A stretch of 64,000 bases of DNA, taken from contig NZ_PYSY02000001.1 of assembly GCF_003049685.1 (NCBI RefSeq), positions 1,674,001-1,738,000 of the forward strand, given 5' to 3'. Each line of letters starts with the position of its first letter. Positions within the stretch are counted from its first letter, which is position 1. Below are positions 1 through 9,879 of the stretch, in pieces. The notes under the pieces were generated by a model. That model worked only from the letters and a program-made list of their open reading frames with translations, did no database searches and had not been told where the DNA came from. A program made the position numbers and the translations under genes. Source of the stretch: Brucella pituitosa (GTDB taxonomy: Bacteria; Pseudomonadota; Alphaproteobacteria; Rhizobiales; Rhizobiaceae).

Positions 1-1042
1 GCGCCTCCAGCTGGATCAGCTTTTCTGCGCCCGCATCGAGATCAGCGAGGTCCGCGTCCATCTTGTCACGCAGTGCTGGCAAGCCTTCAACCGCAACAGA
101 ATATTTGCGCGCAGCGGCTCTGAGAGCAAAAAGCCGCTCTTCGACCTGTTCCAGCACACGTGGATCAAAGTCGATTTCACGCATGGCGTGGTCAATACCG
201 TCCTGCGCCAGCGCCAGACTGTTAAGTGCCTCGTCTATCGCCTTGCAGACCGGCTCCAAAAGATGCGGTGCTTCTGGAATTTTGCGCTCCAGACGACGCA
301 CAAGGCTTGCAAGTGTGGGCACTGGCGAACCATTGCCCGACAGAAGCTCACCCGCTTCATTCACATCACCGGCGATTTTTTCCGATTTCATCATGATAGC
401 GCGGCGTTCTGCGAGTTCTTCTTCCTCGCCGGGCTGCGGATCAAGCTTGGTCAGTTCTGCAACAGATGAGCGCAGGTAATCGCCTTCACGTTCCGCCTGC
501 TCAACGCGCGCACGATGTTTCGACAAGGCGTTTTCAGCATCGCGCCATGCCTTGTATCGTTCGCGAACGACACCAGTCTCGGTATCAAGCCCGCCAAAGG
601 CATCCAGCAATGTACGGTGAAGATCGGTATCGATCAGCGCACGGTCATCATGCTGACCGTGGATTTCCACAAGCCGCTTGCCCAGCTCACGCAGCAGCGC
701 AACGCTTGCAGCCTGATCGTTGATGAAAACGCGCGTGCGTCCATCACCCATCTGGAGACGACGCAGGATAACGTCACCGTCATCGTCAAAACCATTTTCG
801 CGGAGAAAATTTCTGGCAGGGTGGACGCCCGGAACATCGAACACGGCAGTCACCTGCCCCTGATCGGCACCATGACGGACCAGAGAAGCGTCGCCGCGTG
901 CGCCAAGCGCCAGCGACAACGAATCGAGCAAGATGGATTTGCCCGCACCGGTCTCGCCCGTAAGTACGGACAAGCCGGTCTTGAACTCGATGTCGAGCCT
1001 TTCAATCAGGACAATATCGCGGATCGACAGGTGCGACAGCAT
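1..1042 (-). CDS. recN: DNA repair protein RecN, N-terminal part (runs off the window)
   Basis: SMC-like ATPase that acts in RecA-dependent double-strand break repair. The frame opens with ATG at 1042 (MLSHLSIRDIVLIERLDIEF) and is still open at base 1, so the C-terminal part is missing. The Walker A motif GETGAGKS lies about 30 residues in, followed by LLDSLSLALGARGD, which is typical of RecN. A coiled-coil-rich segment occupies the rest. It lies 12 bp downstream of bamD on the same strand, as in other Rhizobiales, and is probably cotranscribed with it. Identity is firm; the protein is simply cut by the window edge. Confidence 0.93.
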   Translation of the reverse strand, partial: MLSHLSIRDIVLIERLDIEFKTGLSVLTGETGAGKSILLDSLSLALGARGDASLVRHGADQGQVTAVFDVPGVHPARNFLRENGFDDDGDVILRRLQMGDGRTRVFINDQAASVALLRELGKRLVEIHGQHDDRALIDTDLHRTLLDAFGGLDTETGVVRERYKAWRDAENALSKHRARVEQAEREGDYLRSSVAELTKLDPQPGEEEELAERRAIMMKSEKIAGDVNEAGELLSGNGSPVPTLASLVRRLERKIPEAPHLLEPVCKAIDEALNSLALAQDGIDHAMREIDFDPRVLEQVEERLFALRAAARKYSVAVEGLPALRDKMDADLADLDAGAEKLIQLEA

Positions 1043-1054
1043 GCGGGTATCGGC

Positions 1055-1918
1055 TTAGGCGCCGCCACCCGTGATGAGTGCCGAGGCCTTGGCGAGCCAC
1101 GAACCGCCATTCTCACGTGGCTCAAGACCACCGCTCTGTAAGAGCTTGTAAGAATCCTTATACCAGCGGCTGTCTGGGAAGTTCTTGCCCAGCACCGATG
1201 CAGCCATCTGCGCTTCAGACGTCAGGCCAAGCGCATAATAGGCTTCCACCAGACGGGCGAGTGCTTCTTCAACCTGACGGGTGTTCGAATATTCCTCGAC
1301 CACACCACGGAAGCGCTTGATCGCAGCCAGATATTCCTTGCGCTCAAGATAATAACGACCGACCTGCATTTCCTTACCAGCGAGCTGGTCGCGAGCGACG
1401 CGGATTTTGGTCTTGGCGTCGTCGGTATATTCCGAATCCGGGAAGCGATCGACCACTTCCTGCATCGCGGCAATGGCGCGGCGGCTTGCGGCCTGATCAC
1501 GGGTCACGTCAGGAATCTGACGGAAATAGCTCAAGCCGATGATGTAGTATGCGTAAGCAGATTCAGGCGAAGTTGGATAGAGCGTGTTGTAACGCTTGGC
1601 CATGCTGATTGCTTCTTCATAATTACCCTGACGGTAATTCGTGAAGGCAGCCATGACGAGCGACTTACGTGCCCATTCAGTGTAAGGATGCTGACGATCA
1701 ACAGCAGCAAACTTCTTTGCGGCTTCGCCAAGGCGACCTGCATCGAGGTTAGCAAGACCTTCGTTGTAAAGCTTGTCCGCCGGATCGATCGTCTCCACAT
1801 ACTTGGAAAGATCGATATCGTCGTTTTTGCTGGCACATCCCGCAAGCGGAACAAAAACGGCAAGAGCGCTGGCTATCAGCGCGGTTTTCGTCTTCACCGG
1901 GAATTTCGAACTCGTCAT
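1055..1918 (-). CDS. bamD: Outer membrane protein assembly factor BamD (ComL lipoprotein)
   Basis: Lipoprotein of the BAM complex that inserts beta-barrel proteins into the outer membrane. The N-terminus is a lipoprotein signal peptide with lipobox LAGC, the cysteine being residue 28 from the chosen start. The rest is TPR-like helical repeats (for example [20 protein letters not shown]). I chose the ATG at 1918 (MTSSKFPVK) over the ATG 15 bp upstream because it gives a normal signal peptide; the upstream one adds MAGDR. Length is 287 residues, normal for alphaproteobacterial BamD. It lies between lpxC and recN, the conserved tail of the dcw cluster. Confidence 0.93.
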   Translation of the reverse strand: MTSSKFPVKTKTALIASALAVFVPLAGCASKNDDIDLSKYVETIDPADKLYNEGLANLDAGRLGEAAKKFAAVDRQHPYTEWARKSLVMAAFTNYRQGNYEEAISMAKRYNTLYPTSPESAYAYYIIGLSYFRQIPDVTRDQAASRRAIAAMQEVVDRFPDSEYTDDAKTKIRVARDQLAGKEMQVGRYYLERKEYLAAIKRFRGVVEEYSNTRQVEEALARLVEAYYALGLTSEAQMAASVLGKNFPDSRWYKDSYKLLQSGGLEPRENGGSWLAKASALITGGGA

Positions 1919-2299
1919 GCGGTCTCCGGCCATCTGGCAACGTCTTTTCTGTCTGGAGCAACGTGAACCCTTCAGTTCACGGCTTTCCCCATTCTTCCCA
2001 ATACATCAGCATCAGCGCATAGGTAAACATAGCCGAGGCTGTTTTGGCAGTTCATAAACCACATGCTGGCGAAATCGGCAATCGTCAAGCTGATCAATCG
2101 TCCGAAAATGCGCGCATAAGGCGTGAATACCCCGGCCCAAAGCTACATCGAAGCTATATCTATGCAAACCAATGGCTTTTCCTCATCCGATACAGAGGTT
2201 TGGCTGTCAGTCACAACGAATACGCCGACTCAAAGCGCAGAAGACCCGGCGATCACGGCCCAATTATGGCCATAAACGCCCGAGCCTTCTGCACGAACT
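1919..2299. other. bamD-lpxC intergenic region without a gene
   Basis: About 380 bp between the lpxC stop and the bamD start. I see no convincing open frame, RNA gene or strong terminator here. A short palindrome TTATGGCCATAA lies near 2265. The region presumably carries the bamD promoter. Confidence 0.5.
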
Positions 2300-3238
2300 T
2301 TAAAGCGCCCAGGGCGCCGATATATTTGGCCGTGCAGCTACAAAGTCCAAGCTATCTGCATTCCGGCGCACACCGCTTGCTTCGACGACATCGTAATTCG
2401 ACTTGTCGGCAAGAAGTGCCTTCACGGTTTCAGCGTTCAATCTGTGACCACCGCGATAGGAACGGAAGCAGCCAATAAACGGCAGACCGGCAAGCGAAAT
2501 GTCGCCCACGGCATCCAGCGTCTTGTGACGCACGAACTCATCCTTGAAACGCAATCCGCCGGGATTGATCACCGAATTATCGTCGCCAATGACAAGAGAA
2601 TTGTCGAGCGAGGAACCAAGTGCCAGACCTGCCGCCCAGAGACGCTCAACATCCTTCATGAAACCAAAGGTACGTGCCGTCGATATTTCCTTGCGAAAGG
2701 TTTCTTCCGACATGTCGGCAGCAAACTTCTGTCGACCGATCAGCGGACATTCAAAGTCAATCTCGACCTCAAATCGTGTGCCCGAATAAGGCTGAAATTC
2801 ACCCCATGAACCACCGGCTTCCACGCGCACGGTCTTCAGAATACGAATAAAGCGGCGCTTTGCGTCCTGCACCACAATACCGGCTTCGTCAAAAGCCTCG
2901 ATGAAACGTGCTGACGTGCCGTCAAGAATTGGAACTTCAGGCCCATTCACTTCGATAATCAGATTGTCGATTCCAACTGCAGCGATTGCGGCCATCAGGT
3001 GCTCAACGGTATTGACGCGTTCTTCCTGCGGCCCCAGTGCGGTAGACAGGTCCGTTGCGCCAATCTCCGAAACATGGGCGTGGATGTCGCGCGAAGCAGT
3101 CCCCAGGTCCGAGCGCTGGAAAATGATTCCCGCATCCGCATCAGCCGGTAAAAACGTCACCGAAGCAGGCGCTCCGCCATGGACGCCAACGCCTGATAGC
3201 GTAACCGCGCGACCGATTGTTTTTTGATAAGCGCTCAA
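2300..3238 (-). CDS. lpxC: UDP-3-O-acyl-N-acetylglucosamine deacetylase LpxC
   Basis: Zn-dependent deacetylase that catalyses the committed step of lipid A synthesis in the cytoplasm. Family hallmarks are present: the metal-binding VEHLMAA near residue 79 and the HKTLDAVGD motif near residue 238 (HKxxDxxGD). Length is 312 residues, normal. The start is TTG at 3238 (MSAYQKTIGRAV); the next codons upstream in frame end in a TAG with no ATG, so a TTG start looks real. It follows ftsZ after a terminator and a 428-bp gap, so it probably has its own promoter. Confidence 0.94.
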   Translation of the reverse strand: MSAYQKTIGRAVTLSGVGVHGGAPASVTFLPADADAGIIFQRSDLGTASRDIHAHVSEIGATDLSTALGPQEERVNTVEHLMAAIAAVGIDNLIIEVNGPEVPILDGTSARFIEAFDEAGIVVQDAKRRFIRILKTVRVEAGGSWGEFQPYSGTRFEVEIDFECPLIGRQKFAADMSEETFRKEISTARTFGFMKDVERLWAAGLALGSSLDNSLVIGDDNSVINPGGLRFKDEFVRHKTLDAVGDISLAGLPFIGCFRSYRGGHRLNAETVKALLADKSNYDVVEASGVRRNADSLDFVAARPNISAPWAL

Positions 3239-3609
3239 AACCAGTCCAATCTAATTATCATATGAAGTAAGAGCGAAACCTCTACCGAGGTGCCCCCACC
3301 GAACGTGCAGTGCCCGTACTAAGCAATCACCAGCTTCCGTCATGTGTTTCTATAATAAGATAGATATGACGAAAATAGCGACGAACGCACGAAAAGCGGC
3401 TCGCATCCATATGCGAACCTTATCATGCCATCCCGCAGAAAATAGTGATGCTCGGCAGCCGCTCAAAATCACGCTTTCTTACAAAATGTAACGACGACTA
3501 CTAAAGCCCATCATGGAAATGCAGAGGACGGCTTTCCCGCAACAACATGCTTCAAAACCACGAGCTGAAGCACGTGATACAGCAATTACGAACAAGACAG
3601 GTTCTCACG
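3239..3609. other. lpxC upstream region
   Basis: About 370 bp between lpxC and the ftsZ terminator. No open frame with a ribosome binding site was found. It should hold the lpxC promoter; I could not pick a single -35/-10 pair with confidence. Confidence 0.45.
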
Positions 3610-3640
3610 AAAAAAGCCGTGGGAAGAATCCCACGGCTTT
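3610..3640 (-). terminator. Rho-independent terminator of ftsZ
   Basis: On the minus strand AGCCGTGGGA and TCCCACGGCT form a 10-bp stem (3615-3638) followed by a run of T. It lies 27 bp past the ftsZ stop and separates the ddl-ftsZ unit from lpxC. Confidence 0.88.
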
Positions 3641-3666
3641 CTCTATTTCAAAGTCGGATCAGATGA

Positions 3667-5391
3667 TTAGTTCGACTGGCGGCGCAGGAAGGCCGGGATT
3701 TCGAGCTGATCTTCTTCCGAGGCAGCGCGTGGCTGCGGACGGCCCTGATCGTCAAGCTGGCCACGGCGTGGAGCATAGATCGAGCTATCCTGCTGCATTG
3801 GGCGGCGCTGTTCTGGCTGGCGCATTGCAGGCTCACGATGCTGAGCAGGCTCCAGACGAGCTGCTGGCTGTTCTTCTTCACGGCGCGACGACAGACCATG
3901 GGTCAGGCGCTTGAGGAGGCTCATCGGTCCGCGTTCTTCCTGAACAGGCTGCTGAGGCGCTGCACGACGTGCATTGATTTCTGCCTGAGCGACTGGGGGA
4001 AAGTCGGACACCGCCGGCATGCGCGGAGCAGGACGTGGCTGTGGAGCCGGTTCTGCATGCATCTGCTGTGGCTGCTGGTATGCCTGCGGCTGCATTGCAT
4101 GGGCCGTCGCCTGATTGTTGATCATCTGCGGCTGTGGGGCTGCAGGGCGGGCAACAGGTGCACGTTCAAAGCTCTCAGCAGCAGGAGCCTGGAAAATGCG
4201 GCTCTGCGGACGGAAATCCGGAGCAGCTGAAGCTGCAGGCGCGGCGGTCGCGGCTGGCATTTCGCTTTCGATCGACTGAGCGACCGGAGCAGCTGGCTCA
4301 GCCTGACGTGGCTGTTCAGTAACCGGAAGACGCAGAGCGCCATGCGGAGCCATTGGCTTTGCCTGCTGAGCGGCTGGCTTTACTGGCTGGCGAAATTCCA
4401 GCGGCGCCGGGGCCGCATCTCCGATCTGCTTGTCGATGCCGGTTGCAACAACGGATACACGGATGACGCCTTCAAGGCCTTCGTCGAAGGTCGCGCCGAG
4501 AATGATGTTGGCTTCCGGATCAACTTCTTCGCGGATACGGGTTGCAGCTTCATCGACTTCAAAGAGGGTCATATCACGACCACCAGTGATCGAGATCAGG
4601 AGACCCTTTGCACCGCGCATCGAAGTTTCGTCGAGCAGCGGGTTAGCAATCGCAGCTTCAGCAGCAGCCATCGCGCGGCCTTCGCCCGAAGCTTCGCCAG
4701 TGCCCATCATGGCCTTGCCCATTTCGCGCATGACCGAGCGAACGTCAGCAAAGTCGAGATTGATGAGGCCTTCCTTGACCATCAGATCGGTGATGCAGGC
4801 AACACCGGAATAAAGCACCTGATCGGCCATTGCGAAGGCATCAGCGAAGGTGGTCTTGTCGTTGGCAATGCGGAAGAGATTCTGGTTTGGAATGACGATC
4901 AGGGTATCGACGTTCTTCTGCAGTTCTTCGATGCCGTACTCAGCCGTCTTCATGCGGCGAGCACCTTCGAAATGGAAAGGCTTGGTAACGACGCCAACGG
5001 TGAGGATACCGCGTTCGCGTGCAGCGCGTGCCACAACTGGAGCAGCACCAGTACCGGTACCGCCGCCCATGCCGGCCGTTACGAAGCACATATGCGTGCC
5101 GTTAAGATGATCGACGATTTCGTCGATGCATTCTTCTGCGGCTGCGCGGCCAACTTCTGGCTGAGAGCCAGCGCCGAGGCCTTCTGTGACGGCAGCGCCG
5201 AGCTGGATCATGCGTTCAGACTTCGACATCGTCAGAGCCTGTGCGTCGGTGTTGGCAACGACAAAATCCACGCCGCGCAGACCGGCATTGATCATGTTGT
5301 TTACCGCGTTGCCGCCGCCACCGCCGACACCGAATACGGTGATGCGAGGCTTCAGCTCGGTGATGTCCGGCTTTTGCAGATTAATGGTCAT
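3667..5391 (-). CDS. ftsZ: Cell division GTPase FtsZ
   Basis: Tubulin-like GTPase that forms the Z-ring. The globular domain has the glycine-rich [13 protein letters not shown] loop near residue 21 and the tubulin signature GGGTGTG at residues 109-115. A long linker rich in Q, P and A (roughly residues 330-560) leads to the C-terminal anchor [11 protein letters not shown]. At 574 residues it is much longer than E. coli FtsZ, as expected for Rhizobiales. The start at 5391 ([10 protein letters not shown]) has AAGAGGAA 8 bp upstream; a start 27 bp further up has no support. It is the last gene of the ddl-ftsQ-ftsA-ftsZ unit. Confidence 0.97.
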   Translation of the reverse strand: MTINLQKPDITELKPRITVFGVGGGGGNAVNNMINAGLRGVDFVVANTDAQALTMSKSERMIQLGAAVTEGLGAGSQPEVGRAAAEECIDEIVDHLNGTHMCFVTAGMGGGTGTGAAPVVARAARERGILTVGVVTKPFHFEGARRMKTAEYGIEELQKNVDTLIVIPNQNLFRIANDKTTFADAFAMADQVLYSGVACITDLMVKEGLINLDFADVRSVMREMGKAMMGTGEASGEGRAMAAAEAAIANPLLDETSMRGAKGLLISITGGRDMTLFEVDEAATRIREEVDPEANIILGATFDEGLEGVIRVSVVATGIDKQIGDAAPAPLEFRQPVKPAAQQAKPMAPHGALRLPVTEQPRQAEPAAPVAQSIESEMPAATAAPAASAAPDFRPQSRIFQAPAAESFERAPVARPAAPQPQMINNQATAHAMQPQAYQQPQQMHAEPAPQPRPAPRMPAVSDFPPVAQAEINARRAAPQQPVQEERGPMSLLKRLTHGLSSRREEEQPAARLEPAQHREPAMRQPEQRRPMQQDSSIYAPRRGQLDDQGRPQPRAASEEDQLEIPAFLRRQSN

Positions 5392-5498
5392 GGTTCTCGT
5401 TCCTCTTAAGCCTCTCACCGCTTCGCCGCCGCGGTGCTAATTGGTTATTACGCTGATGGTTACGCCCACATCACGCAATCAAATCACTCAATGTGTAC

Positions 5499-6821
5499 TC
5501 AAAAACTCTCTCTCAGCCATTGGCTGACACGTTGAATCCGCCCGCCCGTACCAGTCATAAGACCGGAGGAGGCTGCCTTCACGGACCGTTCTTCAATGCC
5601 TGCCACCTGAGGGTAGATCAGAAGACCAACGGTCGCGGAGAAAGCCGCACCCTTAGCCGCCTCAGGCAATCCCGCTATCCCTAGCGGACGCCCGATACGT
5701 ACATTTCTTGCAAGAATCCGCCGCGCAGCTTCAGGCATGCCCGGCAGCTGACTTGCGCCACCTGTCAGGACTACACGCTTGCCGACAATATGTCCGAGGC
5801 CTGACTGGTTCAGCCTGTCGCGAACCAGTTCCAGTGTCTCTTCCACTCTTGCACGGATGATCCGCGTCAGCACTGAGCGCGGATATTGATTGGGTACATC
5901 ACGCTCATCGTCACCGATTGGCGGAACCGAAATGAGGTCGCGATCATCGGCAGCGCTTGGCAGCGCCGAGCCGTACATGACCTTGAGGCGCTCGGCGTCT
6001 TCCATACGCGTGGAGAAGCCGCGTGCCACGTCCATCGTGACGTGATTGCCGCCGATGGCAACTGCATCAGCGTGAATGAATTTGCCTTCGGAGAAAACCG
6101 AAATCGTGGTCGTACCACCGCCCATATCGATGCAGGCAGCACCCATTTCAGCTTCATCACCCACGAGCGCTGCAAGGCCGCTCGCATAAGGGGTAGCAAC
6201 GATTGCTTCAACCGAAAGGTGGCAACGATTGACGCAGAGCTCGAGATTGCGCAGTGGCGCAGCATCTGCGGTCAGCACGTGCATATCGACGCCGAGGCTA
6301 TCGCCCAGCATGCCGAGCGGATCACGAATACCGCGTTCGCCATCAAGCGTGTAGCCAACCGGCAGTGAATGAACGAGGTGACGTTCCGCTGCAAGCGCCT
6401 GCTTCGCACCAGCGGCCAGCACGCGGCGAATATCAGTTTGCTCGACTTCATGACCGCCAAGATTGACGCTCGCGGTGAAGGTTTCGCTCTTGAGGCGGCC
6501 AGCTGAAATATTGACGATAAGGCTATCAACCGTCAGACCAGCCATGCGCTCGGCAGCATCAACTGCGAGGCGAATGGACTGTTCAGCCGCATCCAGATCG
6601 ATAATGACGCCGGACTTCACACCGCGCGAACGCTGATGACCGATGCCAAGCACTTCCATGCGATGTGTGCGGCCTGGCAGCAGTGCGCCACTTTCATGTG
6701 GACGCAAGCGTGCGATCACACAGGAAACCTTGCTTGAACCAACATCCAGAACCGTTAGAAGGCGCACCTTGCGCCCTGAAGTTCCGACCTGTGATGAACC
6801 TTTTCCGCCAAGAATACTCAT
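5499..6821 (-). CDS. ftsA: Cell division protein FtsA
   Basis: Actin-like ATPase that tethers FtsZ to the inner membrane and recruits later divisome proteins. The actin-fold phosphate loops DVGSSKVSCVIARL (near residue 26) and CIDMGGGTTTISVF (near 232) are visible. The C-terminus ends in the amphipathic membrane-targeting helix RIQRVSQWLRESF. Length is 440 residues, normal for alphaproteobacteria. The start overlaps the ftsQ stop by 4 bp, so the two are translationally coupled; ftsZ follows after about 107 bp. Confidence 0.96.
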   Translation of the reverse strand: MSILGGKGSSQVGTSGRKVRLLTVLDVGSSKVSCVIARLRPHESGALLPGRTHRMEVLGIGHQRSRGVKSGVIIDLDAAEQSIRLAVDAAERMAGLTVDSLIVNISAGRLKSETFTASVNLGGHEVEQTDIRRVLAAGAKQALAAERHLVHSLPVGYTLDGERGIRDPLGMLGDSLGVDMHVLTADAAPLRNLELCVNRCHLSVEAIVATPYASGLAALVGDEAEMGAACIDMGGGTTTISVFSEGKFIHADAVAIGGNHVTMDVARGFSTRMEDAERLKVMYGSALPSAADDRDLISVPPIGDDERDVPNQYPRSVLTRIIRARVEETLELVRDRLNQSGLGHIVGKRVVLTGGASQLPGMPEAARRILARNVRIGRPLGIAGLPEAAKGAAFSATVGLLIYPQVAGIEERSVKAASSGLMTGTGGRIQRVSQWLRESF

Positions 6822-7744
6822 ACGCGCTTCCCCGTGCGGGATAATTCTTTTTTACGCTCCGCCAAGAACTTCTGGCGTTGCTCCATGCCGCTCGCAGTCA
6901 ATTGAACCGTAACGCGATCATCCAGACGAAGATCGACAGATGCGATATCGCGCGACAGAAGTTGGTTTTCGCTATCGAGACGCTCGACTTCGGCGAGAGC
7001 CTTCATCGGCTCATCTTCCGGCAGCATGATGCGGACACCATTTTCAAGCAGAATATCCCAGCGACGGTCGGCAACGCGGATATAGGCGCGAACCTTGCCA
7101 GCCAGCCCCGGATAGGCCGCAACCTCGTCTACGAAGCCCTTAACGCGCTTTTCAGCGCCCTCACCCACGACAAGCGGGAGAGCGTTGTAACGGCCCGCAC
7201 GAAATGGAACGATTGTATCGCCAGCAGAATCAATCAGCGAAAGCTCCTGGCCATTCTGCCAGACGGCAAATGCCTTGCGCTCTTCGAGAGAAACAAGCAG
7301 CGTGCCCGGATAAACCTTGCGCACTTCAGTGCTTTCAACCCAAGGCAGCTTGGCGATAGCCTGACGCGCCTGTTCGGCACTCAGGCCAACCAGTGACGTC
7401 TCACCGTCCAGCTCAAGCTGACCGAGAATATCGATGTCCGAGGTCTCGTTGTTACCAACGACCTTTACGTCTTCAATCGCAAAGCCAAATGTCGAAGCGG
7501 TCGCCTTGATCATATTCTCGGAATGACCGCCGAGCACCATACCGTAGATGCCGGTTGCACCGAGAAAGCCGAGCATGCCAATCGTGCCAGCATAGCGGGG
7601 AACGTTGATATTGCCCTGAAACAGACGGACAGCAAAGCGGAAAGGCTTCCGCAGGAGGCGCGGCAGAACAAAGGCTGCACCCGATGCATCCCGCATCGCG
7701 CCCGAACGCCTGTATTCCTGAGATCTGCCGTTTACCGCAAACAA
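6818..7744 (-). CDS. ftsQ: Cell division protein FtsQ
   Basis: Bitopic membrane protein of the divisome core (FtsQBL). A basic cytoplasmic N-terminus precedes one membrane segment ([20 protein letters not shown]), then a POTRA-like and beta domain containing [17 protein letters not shown]. No ATG fits well: I favour TTG at 7744 ([10 protein letters not shown]), which has GGAGG 7 bp upstream. The frame can also open at TTG 7765, or at ATG 7696. With the chosen start it overlaps the end of ddl by 13 bp and ftsA by 4 bp, the usual ddl-ftsQ-ftsA order. Confidence 0.9.
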   Translation of the reverse strand: MFAVNGRSQEYRRSGAMRDASGAAFVLPRLLRKPFRFAVRLFQGNINVPRYAGTIGMLGFLGATGIYGMVLGGHSENMIKATASTFGFAIEDVKVVGNNETSDIDILGQLELDGETSLVGLSAEQARQAIAKLPWVESTEVRKVYPGTLLVSLEERKAFAVWQNGQELSLIDSAGDTIVPFRAGRYNALPLVVGEGAEKRVKGFVDEVAAYPGLAGKVRAYIRVADRRWDILLENGVRIMLPEDEPMKALAEVERLDSENQLLSRDIASVDLRLDDRVTVQLTASGMEQRQKFLAERKKELSRTGKRV

Positions 7745-8679
7745 GACGCGTCCTCCACCATCCAACTCAACAATTCACCAAAAGAGATACCTGCCGCCTT
7801 CGCGATATCAGGTACGAGCGAGGTAGGAGTCATTCCCGGCTGGGTGTTAATTTCCAGCCAAATAACTTCGCCTTCTTCGGAAAAACGATCATCGAAACGG
7901 AAGTCTGATCTGCTTACGCCCCGACACCCGATTGCCCGATGCGCCGTAAGGGCCATTGTTTGTATTTTTTGGTAAATATTTGGTAAAATTTTTGCCGGAC
8001 ATGCGTGAGTTGATGCGCCAGGCACATATTTTGAATCAAAATCGTAGAACTGATGCCCCACTGGAATGATCTCGCACACGTCCATGGCGCGATCACCCAT
8101 CACAGCGCAGGTCAACTCACGTCCGGCGATGTATTTTTCGACCAGAACATCGGCACCATAATTCCATTCGGCAGAGCTGATGATTTGTGGCGGATGCGAC
8201 TGATCTTCCTGAACGATGACAACACCGAAGCTCGAGCCTTCACGTACAGGCTTGACCACATAAGGCGGCTGCATCGGATGCTCGGAACTGATATCAAAAC
8301 GGTTCATCAAACGCGAAGGCGCAACAGCCACACCCGCAGCAGACGCAACCGTCTTGGCACGATCCTTGTCCATGGCGAGCGCAGAGGCCAGCACACCGGA
8401 ATGTGTGTAAGGGATCTGAAGATATTCGAGGATACCCTGAATAGTACCATCTTCACCAAAAGGACCATGAAGCGCGTTGAACGCTACATCAGGCTTCAGC
8501 TCTGCAAGAACGCTGGCGACATTGCGATCAACATCGATACGCGTAACGCGGTAGCCACATTCTTCAAGCGTCTTCGCACAGGCAGCGCCAGAGGACAGAC
8601 TGACGGGACGCTCCGAAGAGAAACCGCCCATCAAAACGGCAACATGCTTTCCAGCTTTCTGTCCAGCCACGTTAGTCAT
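7732..8679 (-). CDS. ddl: D-alanine--D-alanine ligase
   Basis: ATP-grasp ligase that makes the D-Ala-D-Ala dipeptide used by MurF. N-terminal [17 protein letters not shown] is the Ddl signature; [20 protein letters not shown] and [13 protein letters not shown] follow, and the metal/ATP site [16 protein letters not shown] is near the C-terminus. Length is 315 residues. It is the first gene of the ddl-ftsQ-ftsA-ftsZ unit, separated from murB by a terminator and a 237-bp gap rich in GANTC sites. Confidence 0.96.
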   Translation of the reverse strand: MTNVAGQKAGKHVAVLMGGFSSERPVSLSSGAACAKTLEECGYRVTRIDVDRNVASVLAELKPDVAFNALHGPFGEDGTIQGILEYLQIPYTHSGVLASALAMDKDRAKTVASAAGVAVAPSRLMNRFDISSEHPMQPPYVVKPVREGSSFGVVIVQEDQSHPPQIISSAEWNYGADVLVEKYIAGRELTCAVMGDRAMDVCEIIPVGHQFYDFDSKYVPGASTHACPAKILPNIYQKIQTMALTAHRAIGCRGVSRSDFRFDDRFSEEGEVIWLEINTQPGMTPTSLVPDIAKAAGISFGELLSWMVEDASCLR

Positions 8680-8703
8680 CCCCTCTGCGCATTCCCTGCG
8701 CTC

Positions 8704-8820
8704 GAATCAAAAATAGAATCAGGATAGTCCGGCGACACAAGCCGCAGACACCCAAGTCAGGAAAACCCTGACGAATCAAATCACTGTACGGTTAACCATA
8801 AAGAATCAGAGAGTTGATTC
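8704..8820 (-). promoter_or_regulatory. Cluster of five GANTC (CcrM) sites in the ddl promoter region
   Basis: GANTC sites start at 8704, 8716, 8773, 8803 and 8816, five in 117 bp, against about one per 256 bp by chance. In alphaproteobacteria CcrM methylates GANTC, and GcrA reads such sites at cell-cycle promoters. They lie 25-141 bp upstream of the ddl start, so they may time ddl-ftsQAZ expression. The sites are seen; the regulation is inferred. Confidence 0.55.
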
Positions 8821-8874
8821 CGTGGCAAGCCCCTATCAAAAGGGGAGCAACTTACGCATGCCTCAACAAGCGCA

Positions 8875-8912
8875 AAAAAGCCCGGAATTTCAGTGGGAAA
8901 TCCGGGCTTCTT
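8875..8912 (-). terminator. Terminator of the rsmH-murB unit
   Basis: On the minus strand AAGCCCGGATTT pairs with AAATTCCGGGCTT (one mismatch), followed by TTTTTTG. It starts a few bases past the murB stop and separates the large mur unit from ddl. Confidence 0.85.
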
Positions 8913-8916
8913 AAAA

Positions 8917-9879
8917 TTAGACTTTTTGTAAGAATTCTTTCACTTCCTCACCTTCGCGGAACAAGCCGAGCCGCTTGATCTCCCAATGAAGGCGAATACC
9001 TGAATTCTCATAAACTTTAGCGCGAACTGTCTCGCCAAGCGTTTCAAGGTCATATCCGGTCGCGTTACCGGTATTGATCATGAAATTGCAGTGCATCTCA
9101 GACATCTGCGCACCGCCGACACGCAGACCACGACAGCCCGCCTTGTCAATTTCTTTCCAGGCGGATGTGCCTTCAGGATTTTTGAAGGTTGAACCACCCG
9201 TCTTTTCCCGCACAGGCTGTACCGTCTCGCGGTGGTTTTGCACCTCGTCCATTGCCTTCTTGATTTCTTCCCGGTCGCCCGGAATACCCTCAAACAGCGC
9301 TGAGGTGAAAATCAAATCAGGAGACGCTGAGGAATGCCGATAGGCATAACCCATGTCGGCATTGGAGAGGATATGCAGCTCGCCCTTACGGTCGAGCGCG
9401 CGGACTTCCACGACACGCTCACGCGTTTCAACACCATTAGCGCCCGCATTCATGCGCAAAGCGCCGCCAATGCCGCCGGGAATGCCGTGGTAGAAATGAA
9501 AGCCACCAAGCCCCGCTTCAAGGGCAGCTGCGGCTACACGCTTGTCTGGCGTTGCCGTACCTGCCCTGAGCTGCGTTTCAGAAACTTGCTGAACCTCGCC
9601 GAAGCCCCTCGCCGACAAGCGCACCACAAAGCCCGGGATACCGCCGTCACGTACCAGCAGATTGGAGCCGATACCTACAACCAGAAGCGGAATCTCTTCT
9701 GGCACAGCTTTCAGAAATTCCGACAAGTCTTCTTCATCCGCGGGCTGGAACAAAACCTGTGCAGGACCACCGGCACGGAACCAGGTGATCTTGTCCATGC
9801 CAGTATCTGGCATAAGCTTGCCACGCAGGCCCGACAGCTTGCCGTCGAGCTTCTTGAGAAGCGTCTCGCCGCTTTCCAT
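8917..9879 (-). CDS. murB: UDP-N-acetylenolpyruvoylglucosamine reductase MurB
   Basis: FAD- and NADPH-dependent reductase giving UDP-MurNAc. FAD-binding features [10 protein letters not shown] and [12 protein letters not shown] lie in the first third, and [20 protein letters not shown] in the middle. The catalytic serine lies in [11 protein letters not shown] and the late glutamate near [11 protein letters not shown]. Length is 320 residues. The ATG at 9879 overlaps the murC stop by one base (TAATG). It is the last gene before the terminator at 8875-8912. Confidence 0.96.
   Translation of the reverse strand: MESGETLLKKLDGKLSGLRGKLMPDTGMDKITWFRAGGPAQVLFQPADEEDLSEFLKAVPEEIPLLVVGIGSNLLVRDGGIPGFVVRLSARGFGEVQQVSETQLRAGTATPDKRVAAAALEAGLGGFHFYHGIPGGIGGALRMNAGANGVETRERVVEVRALDRKGELHILSNADMGYAYRHSSASPDLIFTSALFEGIPGDREEIKKAMDEVQNHRETVQPVREKTGGSTFKNPEGTSAWKEIDKAGCRGLRVGGAQMSEMHCNFMINTGNATGYDLETLGETVRAKVYENSGIRLHWEIKRLGLFREGEEVKEFLQKV

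Noticed and set aside
4342..5409. A 355-codon open frame on the plus strand opposite ftsZ
   Set aside because: It mirrors the strongly biased ftsZ codons, has no ribosome binding site and no recognisable domain; ftsZ on the other strand is certain.
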